Below, one piece after another: positions 34,641 through 46,970 of a stretch of DNA of 64,000 nucleotides. The stretch is from Casuarina equisetifolia. Taxonomy: Eukaryota > Streptophyta > Magnoliopsida > Fagales > Casuarinaceae. A model generated the notes under the pieces. The model was given only the letters and a program-made list of their open reading frames with translations, was not told where the DNA came from and did not search any database. Position numbers and translations under genes: made by a program. Location: the NCBI GenBank assembly GCA_028551475.1, contig CM052356.1:10691884-10755883 (forward strand). Reading direction: 5' to 3'. Each line of letters begins with the position of its first letter. Within the stretch, counting starts at the first letter, position 1.

Positions 34641-37600
34641 GATTTTTCCTATAAAACTTATATTGTCACATAGACTAAAAGAAGAATATGGTAGGTTGTT
34701 GTGTGTAACATAAATAAACAAGAATCAACCTTAGAAATTATAAACCCAATGAATCAAGTAATCCTTGGGGTTGCATTGTATATACTTATTTATTTAGTAT
34801 ACCATGTAAGAAAGCATTTTTAACATTGAATTGTTTTATTTGCCATGCTTAAGTGTATGCAAGAGCAATTTTTGCCTTTACTATAATTGGTTTAGAAAAA
34901 AATTGAAAATGTCATGATAATCAATGTTAAGACATTTGTGAAAACCCTTAGCAACAAGTTTTGCTTTCAAACATTCAAGGATGCCATCTAATTTTAACCT
35001 ATGGGAATATCATGTGGAGGTCAAGAACCTAGATCTCATGTTTGATTTTTAAATAACTTAGTGTATTCTTCTGTCGTAATAACACACTAATGAGGATCTT
35101 TAGACTCTTCTATATAGTTTTGAGGTTCAATATAATGATGTACAAAAGTAATGAGTATACATATGATTTTGTAGTAAAGTACATTCCTTTAAGTTGAGAA
35201 ACCATAAGAGGACAAGTGGGATAACCCATTGGAGAAGGCATAGAATGTTATGGTAATGTCTCAAGATCTAAGCGTGATTGTTCATCTTGTGGTTGTATTA
35301 TGAGAGATGTGAAGTTTCAAAAATGAGTGGCATTATGGGATAAGTGCCAAGATTTTGTTTCTCTATTTATAGATCTTTTGTTGAAAAGGAAATATATTTT
35401 CATCAAATATAATGTTTGCTTTAATATTAAATTGTTTTTGTTTGTGGACAAAGGTAGCAATATCCCTTATACCTTGTATGATATCCAAGAATGGATGTTT
35501 AGTTTATTTAGTGTCTAGGGTTGCAAATAAGGAAATATCAAATAAACAAGAATCTACAAAGGAGATATTATGGGTTTTTGGTGGAACAATTTTTCTTAAG
35601 GATTTTTATTTCTATGGCAAGCAATTATGATATGTGTTGCACTTTTAAAAAAAATCCCAATATTGAAGTGGTATATGGACATGATTGATCATTGATAGTC
35701 TAGATTTAATAATTTGACTATGTTTTCTTTTTGCAAGCCCATTTGAAAAGGCACATAAAGGGTTTATATGCGTTAAAAAATACCTTTGTTGGACAATATA
35801 GTTTTGAAGGATTTAGATGTAAATTCAGCCACCCTATCCATTGAATGCCTTTCAATTATTGTTTGGAGTTAATTCTTAACAGAAATTTAAAAATTTTTAA
35901 ACATTTGAAAAAATTCATCTCTAGTTTTCATAAAATATAACAATGTAAAATTTTGAATAATCATCGATAAAACAAATATACTATCAACTCCCTTAGAAAA
36001 TCATAATAGAATGCCCCGTTATCTCAAAATGGACTTAGTCCAAAGGACTATTTGATATATTTTATGAAGATAAATGGGTCTAGTGAAGGCTTTTACTAGC
36101 TTGACTAGTATTACAAGATGTTTGAATATTTCCACTATCCTAGTCCATAATGCTAGGCCATTAAATTGGTGGTAGTAATGGTAAAAGACATAAGGGACTA
36201 CCAAATTTCTCACAAGTCAAGGTGATATAGCCCATTATCAACCGGTCCATGCAATAGAATTCAACCTATAATCAAACTTTGTATAGTATAAAAGTTAGGG
36301 TAAAAAAAGAAAACACAATTGTTATCTTTTGTAAATTTAGATATAGATAACAATTTATATTGATATTTGGCACAATAGGAACATTATAAATACTAAAATT
36401 TCTAAAGTTTCATAAGTTACATTTATGGGCTCCGAAAAGAGACATTCCATCTCCCACAATAACCACTTGATCATTATCATATTTTAGTACTTAGGTAAGA
36501 TCATAATTATCTAACAAGATATGATTTGTTGCCAAAAAATCAAGAAATCAATAAGTTTCATTGGTTTCCTAGAGTGGTGGGCTTTTTGTTAGGTAATGGT
36601 AGTTGGTTTTGTTGGCCTTGTGGGCTAATATTAGACCTAGAGGTAGATGGGACATACTTTTATTGGCACTACCATGCAAGGTTACCTAGTTTGCAACAAA
36701 CTTGGTAAATGATGTTTCTCCCTGTTTACTACTATTGGTTAGGTACTAGCTAATGGAACTCAACACTAGCATAATATAAGTTGTGTATTTGCTATTGGCC
36801 ATGGTGGTCAAGTGTCTGCCCAAACTTCTAGAAGAATTTGAAAAGGACTAGTATGACTTGATGGCAATTTGGTTAGTTATAAAAGTAGCTGATGTTGGTG
36901 AGCTTTGTTCAATAAGCTTTAAATGATTTTCCTAGGTAAGGAGTAAACCATGCAAATCTTTAAGCAGGAGAAATGTCATTTTGGTATGGACAACAATAGT
37001 GCTAGCAAAAGGTTGGTAAGGCATGCCAAGACCTTAAAAAACAAAGGCAAAGGGAAAAGGCTCTAGCAAAATAATGACAAGAAAATCATATTTGAGTCAA
37101 AGTTTTGTACTTCACCATAGCAATGACAACAAAATTAGAGCTGGTTTTAAGATCCCACCCTTATGCAATTTGGTCTTGCACATGTTGTTCCTGAGAAGTA
37201 AGATTAGGGTCACAAATGATAGCATAGTGGTTGTGCATCAATAACCTCAAGTAGCATGCTTAATTGTAAATATGGCTCCATTTAAGCCTTCTAAATAAGA
37301 AAGTTTAGACCTTTTAGTCAAACTCCAACAAACAAGATGGAGAGGTTACCTACAGTGGGCAATGGCAAACCATGGGTGGCAAAGTGGGTGTGCATGGTGT
37401 TGGAGGCCATTATGGACACTACTAAAGGATAGCTACATTTTCATCTACGTTGGTGATGAATTCTTGAAGGTAGTGAAAAGTGTTTTTAATAATTTGAGTA
37501 GCACACTTGATTGTAAATATGGCTCAATTTGAGCCTTCTAAACAAGAAAGTTTAGACCTTTTAGTTAAATTCCACAGAAGAGACATAGAGGTTGCCTAGA

Positions 37601-37717
37601 GTTAGCAACAATAAAGCATAGGAGGCAAAGTGGATATGTGTGGTGTTAAAGGCCACGGTGGACACTGGCAAAGGATTAAAATTAGGTGGCTTTTGCCAAT
37701 TAGCAAGACAGATACCA
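34641..37717 (-). pseudogene. 5' RT, integrase, protease and gag remnant of copia element M
   Basis: On the minus strand 34900-34700 reads like RT, with pieces KIALAYT, NAFLHG and QPQG. Text around 36480-36250 resembles the protease and pre-integrase side (GDGMSLFG, YNVPIVPN). The gag side follows to about 37700. On the plus-strand view GATACCA at 37711-37717 is the complement of a TGGTATC primer-binding site, beside the 5' LTR start at about 37720. Heavy decay with many stops. Confidence 0.6.
37250..37680. repeat. Direct duplication of about 190 bp in the gag-side leader
   Basis: 37250-37440 and 37497-37680 are clearly related. Both start GTAGCA..CTT(A/G)ATTGTAAATATGGCTC, share AAGAAAGTTTAGACCTTTTAGT, and end with GGCCA...GTGGACACT-like text followed by AAAGGATTAAAA or AAAGGATAGC. 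The spacing is about 250 bp. It lies between the primer site and gag of element M and shows no coding signal. Confidence 0.65.
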
Positions 37718-38378
37718 AGTTAAAGCAAGGATTTTCATAAAATCTTATAAAATTTATGAACTAAAATTAACATGACAGAGTTGATGAATCTTTACATTTC
37801 TTGGAGAGACAATTTGGTCTTCCTTCTCTAATTGAAACACCCTTCATTTCAATTTATTCGGTGCTCGATGGTGATGAAAAGATGGCGAGGAACACACTAG
37901 GTTGTTTGGACATTGCATCAGGGGTGATATGTTAGCCTAATTTTTAATTAAGCTTACTTAAATGAGCTATATTAAGTTAGTTCATGGGTTTTGGAATATA
38001 GATTAGCTGGTGTGGGCTGTGGATAACTGAATAGTGTTGTGATGAGTGAGCATATTTGTTAGCACATAGGGTTAGGGCTAGGTCCTATCCTCTAACTCAT
38101 AGTATTTAAGCATATTATTCATATTAGGGTTACGAGAGGCTTCATTCTTGCAAAGCCACAACCCTTTTAGCTTCTCTCATCAAGCCAAGCCTTTAAAATG
38201 AGAATAGAGAATATATGCCTAACCTAAAGATCAAATTCCACATTTGTGGATCTTCATAAGGAATTGAAATACAATTCATTTTTGATTTCTAATCTAATCA
38301 TGTTAATTTGGTGTTTTGGATTTAACTACGTAGATCATGGGTTTGTGATCTCATTAGAAATCGATTAGACCTTACATG

Positions 38379-38391
38379 TGGTATTAAAGTT
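38379..38391 (+). promoter_or_regulatory. Primer-binding site of element N (degenerate)
   Basis: TGGTATTAAAGTT lies two bases after the likely LTR end. It matches the initiator methionine tRNA type site TGGTATCAGAGTT at all but two or three positions. Confidence 0.6.
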
Positions 38392-38939
38392 GTCATAAAT
38401 TGGGCCTAAAACCCAAATTTTTATTTTTTAGGTTAATTTTTATGGTTTATAAAAGGTTTTTGCTTTTATTTGAGTTTTATACAGAAAATTTGTTTTTCAT
38501 ATAAAATAAAATAAAAACCCTAAATCCTCAAAATTCCCAAACCATAAATTGGACCAAATTTGAATAAAATTTGGATCCAATTGAGTTTTTATTTGTAATT
38601 TCTAGTGTTATTTTTGCAAAATGTGTAGAACGATAGATATGGATGTTAATTAGTGGCTTTAATCAAATCTATAAGAGTTTTTTCTAATTTTGCAAAAATT
38701 TCAATTGATTTTTATATTTAATTGATTTGGAGATAAATCAGCCCAAAATAGTGCATTTTTTGCAATCTTTTACCAATTCTACACCATTATTGGTGGCGAA
38801 TTTGTGTATAAATGCATAGATCGATGAATTGCAAACGGATTCATTTGTGATCTGTTTAGGTCATTTTTCGACCTGTACGATGCTTTTTGAACTTGATTTA
38901 CGAGTCATCCAAATTCGTCCTCAAGTTAGCTTGATTCGT

Positions 38940-39330
38940 ACTCAAGTTAGCCTAAGTCAGCTCATTCGAGTTAACCCAGTCAGCCTATTTAGTCAACAGG
39001 CTAACCAAGTCTAGCCCATTCAAGACAACCCAGCCCATTTGGGCCAATCCAGTTGGCCTATTCAAATCTGCTAGATCCAGCCCACTTGGGCCAGCTAGGT
39101 TCAACCCATTATTTCATGGGCCAATAAGGCTTGGCCCATTCAAGTTGGCCTGCCCCATTCTGGTTCATCCAATCCAACCCACTTGGGCCAACAGTTTCAA
39201 CCCATATAGGTCAACAACCCAACCCATTTGGACAATAAGTCAACCCAATCCGGTCAAATTCAGTTTAGTCAACCTAATCCAACCAATAGTCAACAATCAA
39301 TGGTCAAAAGTCAAAAGTCAGCAAAATTAA
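38940..39330. repeat. Low-complexity GCCCATTTGGGCCAA-type repeat
   Basis: Many imperfect copies of CCCA.CCCATTTGGGCCAA and GTCAACCCAATC words occur, including inverted GGCC/TGGGC pairs, giving a GC-rich patch inside AT-rich DNA. It lies in the leader of copia element N between the primer site and gag. Short ORFs across it (38829-39014, 39145-39330) reflect the repeat and are not supported as genes. Confidence 0.6.
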
Positions 39331-39339
39331 CTAGGGACC

Positions 39340-42300
39340 TTCGAATGGAGCATGAAGGCGCATGCGAGGTCCAAATGTAACATGGTTTGCTCCAAAATGT
39401 AAGTTTTTAAGCTTAATATAAGTTAGTTTTGACAACTTAAAGATTATAAAACATGTTAATTTAAATATTGATTTAAGTTTAACATGCCTAGTGGTTTAAT
39501 GTTGGAATAAGATTTACCTAAAAAAACAGTGTAGTAAAAATGTATTATTGTATTTACATGTTTAGCACATTAAGGTGTATGTTATATATGGTGTATTTAT
39601 ATGTAGCATGCACTTAGTTGATTCTTTAATACTGTTATTATAGAGAATATGCATGAATATTTTAGCATATTCTAAATAAGTGAGAAGCATGCTTAATGTT
39701 ATAATACATTTGTAATTATAGCATGCATTTAGTCACATATTGAAGTTGTTTGGTACATAATTTGAAAACAAAATGCCCCTAATTTATTAAGTACAAATTA
39801 CATACTAAGGATTATGAGTATACTAAGGATATAATTAAAGTATATCCCACAATATGAGACTGATCCAATTAGGTTATGACTACCAAAGTGGCACATCTTA
39901 ATCATGTTCAAAAAAATTTTCTCATATTGTTGAGGGATGTCTCTAGTTTTAGTGTGTAGTTATACTCCCAAAGGAGGTGATTATGTTAGAACTTAAAGGG
40001 ATGCATAGTAAGAAATGTGTGAGTTTAGACTGATTGAATTGATCTATACACCCAAAGGTGGTAGATTATAAAAATTGAAATATTCTCATGGCCACTACTA
40101 TGCAGAGATTTTACAATTACATGTTATGTACTTTGCCCAAAGATGCTTATGTAACAGTATATGTGAACTTTCTTGTGATATGTTCATATGGTTTTAGTTT
40201 ATATCCTACTCACATTATTGGCCTTGTGTTGGTTTTAATTTAGTCACTTTGTTTGCCCACAAAAACCTAAATTAGGGTTCATATGTAGTCTTTATTTTGA
40301 AGTGGAAGGAAGACATGAAGTTTTAATATATATATATATATGGCATATGTAGGATTTTTCCTATATGGATAAATCAATGGATCACATTGAATAAAGTAGT
40401 AAGGATAAATGTTGGTATTCTACACGTTGAAGAATTGAAATGCACTTGTATACCGTCTATAAGGGGGTCAACTTAAAATTACCATTAGGTAATTTATTGT
40501 ATTGCTAAGAAATTCATGAATTAAATGACATTAAGGTTATTTGCCTCATTAAATACTCCCATTAATATTTGGCTTGATAATTATAGAGGTATTGAAAACC
40601 ATATTTGAGGTTGATTCATTATCAAATTAAGTTCTAATACTAGTAAAGAGAAAGATTAAGATTTAATACTCATAAAGATACTTACAATACCACTAAGGAT
40701 TTTGAGTTAATTTAGAATAGTGTTAGGGGTTAAGAGTGAAATCCTTTAGTAGGATTGCGATCATTACTTCTTATGTACAAAGGAAGGTCATATAATGAAA
40801 GACTACAATAATATAAGGCTTAGTCATTAACGTATAAGGCTAAAAGTGATAGTTCTTTGGTACTAATTTGTTAATCTAATTTATCTTAAGCCCTATCCAG
40901 CTCTTAGTAGCTAGATATTGGTACAACTAATCATGGTTTTACCATTCAAGGATTCATGAATAGAAAAAAGCCAAATAAAGATGAACTAACACTTATAAAA
41001 GTTGTGGGAGAAATTATGAATTTAGATAAGATTTTATTCTAAATTCTGGTTTTTCCCAAAAGATATTGCAAAACATTTTCTGTAAACAATTTTGAAGGAA
41101 TTTTTTTTTAATCTTTAGTTTTGGACAAGTGTGGTAACTCTTTTAAAATAAAGATTTCAATGCTTGACTATCAATTTAAATAAAGTTAGTTACTACAATT
41201 TGTCTTATAAATTAAATACAATGTTTATCTCTCAATGATATCTCTCTCTCAGTAAGAAAGATATTCTTAATTATCTAAAAAGAAATGTTACACTTTGTGA
41301 CATAAAAGTTTTGGTCACATCTTTAGTAAAGAGTAGAAAGATTGATAAAGTTTAATATTCAATCTACTCTTGAAAGTGATCTAGAGATATGTGTAAACTA
41401 TGATAGAAGCAAATTGACTAAGATACATAATTGATTTGCAATCTAGTGTTTTGACCTATTAGAGGTCATATATAATTGATATTAAAGACCCCTATATAAA
41501 AACACTATAAAGAATATTCTATTTCTACATATTCATAAGTTGTTTTTGTTTTACAATAGTTATAAAGAGTTTGAATCTCTCAAAGAAATTCAAAGTCCAA
41601 TGATTGGTAGTTGAAAAATAGTGGAGAAAGTATTAAACTTCTCATATCCTATTGGGAGATTATTAGTATAGTAGACATGGAATACTAATTAGTTTAAATG
41701 CCTATTTACTAAAATAATTTTAAAAGAATTAGCCAATATGGATTCTTGGGAATCCATAATAGAGTAGTGTAGCCAAGGGATGTAATTATATTCTTATGAG
41801 TATATCAAGGACTATAATTTGTAAGATTAATTTACATAGTTTTTTATGGGAGAAGCTATGATTTATAAGACTAATTTATATCAAGGACTATGATTTGTTA
41901 GACTAATTTACATAGTTTTTTTGTGGGAGAAGCTTTGAAAATATCATTTTATATTTAAGCCTAGTAATTTCACAAACCCCTGTTGAGTTGTGTACTAGAA
42001 GTGTACCAAATTTTATAGAAATAAAGTTATTCAACTTAAACCTTTACAAGTAGGAATGAAAAACTAAAGTTACTTTGAGATGATGTAATTTAGTATCTTA
42101 CTTGGATCATTTGAAAGAATATTCGTTTCCTCAATAGAAGGCTCTAAAAGTATAAAGTTATAGATAATAAAATTACAAAGTTTCTAGAGTTCAATTTGGT
42201 AGAGTAATATGTATGTACAACTTATGATACTAAAGGGGAGACCTTATAAGGTAATTCAACTAGTTATTGATAAAGTTTTAAGTAAGGTCCCACAAGTCCA

Positions 42301-43780
42301 AGATCTATTTGTGGTATTTTCATTAGAGGTTCACTAGGTAAAAAAGACTTATTGTTCATTCATATTATTGGGTCTTTAAGATGGCTTTGACATTGATATT
42401 GTAGTGGACCTCATTACTCATAAGGATGTTATTCCTCAATTGGATTTATGGTTAGATGTAACGAGTGATAAAATGAAATTAATGAATCATTTATACTATT
42501 TGTGATTTTGTTGAATTGTCTAAAGGTTAAGAGTTATCTGTTTGTAATCAATGTATACAATAAGTTTAAAGAGCTTCTATAAAAAAGTTTTAAAGGGTTT
42601 AAGACCAGACTAATGGATAAGGAATTACACAAAACAGACATAAGGGCCATTTATGGATAAGAAATTCTATGAGTGATCCAATCTTAAGTATATAATTTAG
42701 ATAAACTTAAGTTTACTTATGAATTAAAGAATTCTTTTTGATAATCATACTTGAAGTTTAAATGTTTATATCTTTATATCATCCCTATACTAAATAGAAT
42801 AGTTTGCTATACATGAACATATACTTAGTTTAGTGGGAGTATACCAATATGGATGATGTCTTGCTTATAAGCAATGATTAAAGGTTACTTCATGGTATAA
42901 TATAATTATTTGGTAGTCCATAAGAAATATTGTCGATGATTTTTGAATCTTTCTTAAAAGACATATGTTCATAATGTTTTGTAAAGGTCACATATGCATA
43001 TGGAGGGTTGTATACCTAGAAATGTACTTATCCTTGAAGGTAATTGATTGAACCTATTATAGTGCCTTGAAAGTATGGATAAAGCTAAAAAGCAATGTCA
43101 TATTCTAATTCATAAAGAAGTGCAATGTATACTTAGGTTTGCATTATACCATAAATTATTTTCAATAAGGTTTTGGATAAAAGTCTATCAGGTTTTGATC
43201 AAGATTATAGGTTTGTTATCAAAATATTTTCAAGTACTTAAAAGATAAATTTTTAGTAGTTGACCTATAGATGTATAGATAAACTGCAGCTAGTAGGACA
43301 TACAGATTTATACCTTGTAAGCTGTAAGAATAATATTTGAAATCTATATCAAGATACCTTTATAGTAGATAGGACAATATCATGAAAGGTGCAAAACAAA
43401 AACCAATGACTTCTTTAATTATGTAGGCAAAATTTTGTAACATGCTATGGGGTAGCTATTTAGGTGTTTTGTCTCAAGAACCTCATTGAGGGGTTGATAG
43501 AGTTTAATTTCTTTGTTAGACCTATCAAGTTATATTATGATAATAAAGTTATTTGTTGTTCATCAACAATGATAAAGGTATCACATGGTCTAAACATATA
43601 AAAATCAAACATTGAGTTGTAAAGGACAAACTTAAGAAAGGTGACATCATGGTTTTAAATCTCATTACAGATGTTATGTATGCACACCCACATACTAAAG
43701 CATTATGTTTTTGGAGACATATAATTATAAGCTTAAAAGCATCATAGGATGTTATTGTTTAATGAGAGCATTGTGATATA
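39340..43780 (+). pseudogene. Decayed gag-pol of copia element N
   Basis: No frame stays open beyond a few dozen codons, but the 3' third is recognisable. About 42830-42860 gives a worn YxDD-type RT region (MDDVLLISND-like). About 43290-43760 gives RNase H with K.LTTSSTMQAKFVTCYG-like and SSTMIKVSHGLNI-like text. The 5' part, 39340-41000, has no recognisable domain. A decayed gag there is inference from position. Confidence 0.5.
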
Positions 43781-44099
43781 AAGCTTGTATCTGAATTGAT
43801 TTACCATGGGGTAAATTTTTGAACTATATATTACTTCTCATAAAAATTATGCCGATTCTATTTAACACATGGATGCTTTACATGTTGACAGATGAAATCT
43901 CTATATTTTCATAGGGTGAAGCAAGTGCGACACGTGCATGCCTTTTCTTCAAATAGGTTGACATGGTTCACTAATGGAGTGCCAAGTAGGACTAACATGG
44001 CATCTGACGTGGCAACTTTTTCTCTCTTTATAGCAATTGCGTGGTCTATTTGAATTATGTTACTAATTCTGTTTTGATCGCATAAATAAGAAATTGAAC

Positions 44100-46270
44100 T
44101 CAATAGACCCTACAACACATGACATTAATTCTAAGAGCAGACCACCTTGTTGCTGTTGAAGGAGGTGGGTTGGGTTGCGGAAGTTGGAGGAGGCAGCATT
44201 AGAAGCCAACCGAGAGGCTGAAGAAAGGCAGCAACGTGGAAGGCGGGTGAGCTGCCAGTCTTCCTCTTAGCACAGAAGAAGGAATGTCTTTTCAAGGGTT
44301 GGCGAGGGGTCCTGGGAAAAGATGTTCCTACGAATGCCTTGGTGGCAACTCTTGACCCTTTGAGGAATTTCATAAGCTTGGCTTCGTAGCCCTTAAGCCA
44401 CAATCATTCGATGATTTTACAGGTGCACTTTCTGCATTTGCAGCTTATCAGCTCCTTCTGGGTTTCTAATTCGCGAAATAGCTCAGTTAGCTTGAAAAAA
44501 TGCTGAGGTTCAGTCTCCGAAGTCTGCTTATAGTCATGAATCCGCTTTTTAATGTTGTATTTCTTAGTTCTTGGCACTTGTCCAAATTGTGTGTGAAACA
44601 TATCTCATAGCTAGGTGACGTCAAAAAGAAACACCTCATCCCATATATCAACGAAAGTTGACACCTTGCAATGGTTAAGGCAATGGGAAAAGACTAACTT
44701 AAGCAGGCAGCCAAAAAGAAAAAAAAATGGAAAAAAGAATTGCCTTTTTATCAAATTTTTATAATTTCAAAGATGTCGTAAGAGAATTTTCAAAAATACT
44801 CAAAGAACAACTTTTAGGTATTCAGGAGAACCACTCCTGCAAGAAACCACCAATTTTGTGCTATCCAAGCTAGAATTGTGTGACGCATGTAGCTTTGAAA
44901 AATATTATTTCTTAGTAGAACCATAAAAAAAAAATGAATATTAGTTAGAAAAATTCTTCCACAAGTTACCCAGCCCTTGAGATAAAATCTATACATCAAA
45001 AAATATAAAGTTCCTATAAAAGGTAAACAAAATGGATAGACTTAGTTTTAGAATAAATTATGTACCAAGGGTAATAACAAATCAATGTTTAATAGCTAAA
45101 ACTAAAAAGAAGGTAAAAAAAAAAAAATACAGCTTTGTAGCTAAAAGAAAATATAAATTCGAGTGAAATAAAATATTTAAATGGAAACAATGGAAGAAGT
45201 CAAAAAAAAAAAGACTTTTCACCAAAAAAATATTATTAGAAAAAAAATGATGGGAGGAGAAAAACTTGCAAATATTTTATTTGTAGAAGAAGGTCTAGCA
45301 CAATGTCTTAGAAAATGAAAGACTAGTAAGAAAATGATCAAACTTATTAAATAACAAATGTTTGAAATCCTCTATAATGACAAAATCTCTTATTAGAAAA
45401 AAAATTCTATATGAGATTTCAAGTAATGAAGAAAGTTCTAATGAACAAGAATTGGTCTTCATGATGATAGAGTAACAATCTTATGATAATCAAACGGAAG
45501 TTCCTAAGAAAGAAATAGAAATTCTTAAACTAAAAGATATTATAAGAAAAAAAAAAAGTAACCTTCAATACGAACAGTTAGAGAAAACAAGAAAAGTACA
45601 AAAAATTAAAATATATATATATATAAAATGTCAGAATTCAAAATATTCTATGCAAGAGTATTTGAAGAGTTTACTAGAAACATCACTACAAAACTATCAA
45701 GTCAAAGTAAAATAAACATTATCTTGTTTATTCATATAAGCCTAACTCAAATGAAAATTATGACTATATTCAAATAAGAGAAAATACTCTTATCTTCACA
45801 ATTTTCTTAAGATTAACGAAATTGGTGAGCTGAAGGCGACGTGACAGTGAATCCCGTTACTAGGAATGGTGGGCATCGGACTGGGGTCGTCGATGAAGGG
45901 AGTTTTGTTCCAAAGGATCAGTGCATTTTCTAATTGACCAATCAAGTTGCCATCATAGTGTGGCCCATTGAACAGTTGAGCAACAAGGGAGATGCCGTGC
46001 ACATCAGAAGGATGAAGATGCAATAGGTCACCGAGGTGGGTTCCGACAGCGGTAAAGGGAGTTAGGATTTCCGGGGTTACTGTTGGAAATTGAGAAAGGG
46101 ATTGAGGGTAATTTGAGGAGTGGAATGTTTAGGGGAACTATGAAATATTGTACACAAAAGATCACAACACGCTCAACATGGGTAAAATAAGCCAAAACTT
46201 CCTAAAGTCATCGGTGTTGAAGAAAGTCTTAGATCGAAAGCAGATGCTTTGATATTATATAAAAAATTAT
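44100..46270 (-). pseudogene. Decayed copia gag with primer-binding site, outer element
   Basis: On the minus strand 46023-45796 resembles the N-terminal gag domain of plant copia (LHPSD...LVAQLFNG, FIDDPSPMP). The segment 44601-44131 resembles the later gag region with a cysteine-rich CKCRKCTC turn and KLMKFLKG, broken by a stop at 44404. Upstream, GATGCTTTGATATTAT at about 46245 is the complement of a degenerate TGGTATCAGAGC-type primer site. Between 44610 and 45790 lies very AT-rich DNA, perhaps a further insertion, in which I recognise nothing. Confidence 0.55.
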
Positions 46271-46314
46271 AGTCTTAGATCGAAAACAGATGCTTTGATA
46301 TTATATAAAAAATT
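46226..46314. repeat. Tandem duplication covering the primer-binding site
   Basis: A block beginning CTTAGATCGAAA and containing CAGATGCTTTGATATT and ATATAAAAAATTA occurs at 46226-46267 and again from about 46271, with one base difference in the compared part. Each copy contains the minus-strand primer-site-like sequence, so the element has two of them next to its LTR. Confidence 0.8.
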
Positions 46315-46970
46315 ATTACACAAATATTGCAGAAGCAGATAAAAATAAAAATAAAAAAACACAAGATTAAGGTATAATTTATTGTCTTGATGAATGATGC
46401 TTTACAATGTATTTTTTGAAAAGGTATAATTTCTAGTCCTGCTTTCTGTAATCAATACAAGTAGTCAAGATTCTATCCCTTTTGAAAAAAATAAAAAATG
46501 ACGCTTTACAACGAGGATCTTTACACTATTTTATCTTACACCAAGAACACGAATACTCAATAACCATATACTCAAAACTGGGTAGATAATAAAATGTGTG
46601 TCAAGCCCAAAAACAACATGGGCCTCAACAATGTGTAGATAATTAAGTATATTTTCCTTGTTAGCACTAAAAATATCACCAAGCCCTGCGGCCAAGTGAC
46701 ATCAGTAAACTCATTTAACAATCGTTCCGAGCTAAGATTTCCCCTAATTACGTGTTTGCACGACATTTCTGCATAAAAGAGCTAAACCATTCTACGAAAG
46801 AATGGTGGGCAAAAGGGTTGTACCGTTTGAAGTGATACTCGACATGCCGTATTCTTGTAATAAAAAGGGGGTGTCCTATTCCTCGAAAGGACATTCCATT
46901 CTCCCTGATGTTAAAACTCAGGCATTTTGTGGTTTTGAAAAGTGGTCTCCCTTTCACAAAAAGATTTTAA
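46300..46970 (-). repeat. LTR-like sequence, right end of the outer minus-strand copia
   Basis: It begins next to the duplicated primer site. Its first part (46315-46410) and a later part (46490-46580) both match the left LTR-like sequence at 25690-25840, with extra sequence in between. The upper limit near 46970 is a guess. Orientation matches the gag remnant at 44100-46050. Confidence 0.5.

Larger units (their letters stand above)
37928..43913 (+). mobile_element. Copia element N, degenerate, nested in the LTR of element M
   Basis: This plus-strand copia has a 5' LTR at about 37930-38376 (TGTTAGCC...CCTTACA), a primer-binding site at 38379-38391 (TGGTATTAAAGTT, near TGGTATCAGAGC), a repeat-rich leader and a decayed coding part. 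The 3' end around 43270-43760 reads as RNase H with pieces GHTDL-like, KFVTCYG and KLYYDNKVI. No 3' LTR matching the 5' LTR was found. It may be deleted, or too worn to see. Confidence 0.65.
37720..44033 (-). mobile_element. 5' LTR of element M, split by copia element N
   Basis: The two parts 37720-37929 and 43914-44033 together match the uninterrupted LTR at 31509-31944 in order and orientation. The break falls at GGGTGAT in the intact copy. GGGTGA is present on both sides of the interruption (37922-37927 and 43914-43919), as expected for a target-site duplication of the inserted element. Confidence 0.7.

Noticed and set aside
44610..45790. Possible endogenous caulimovirus-like fragment
   Set aside because: The AT-rich stretch has Lys/Glu-rich broken frames, but I could find no reverse transcriptase, movement or coat-protein motif. 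Composition alone is not enough.
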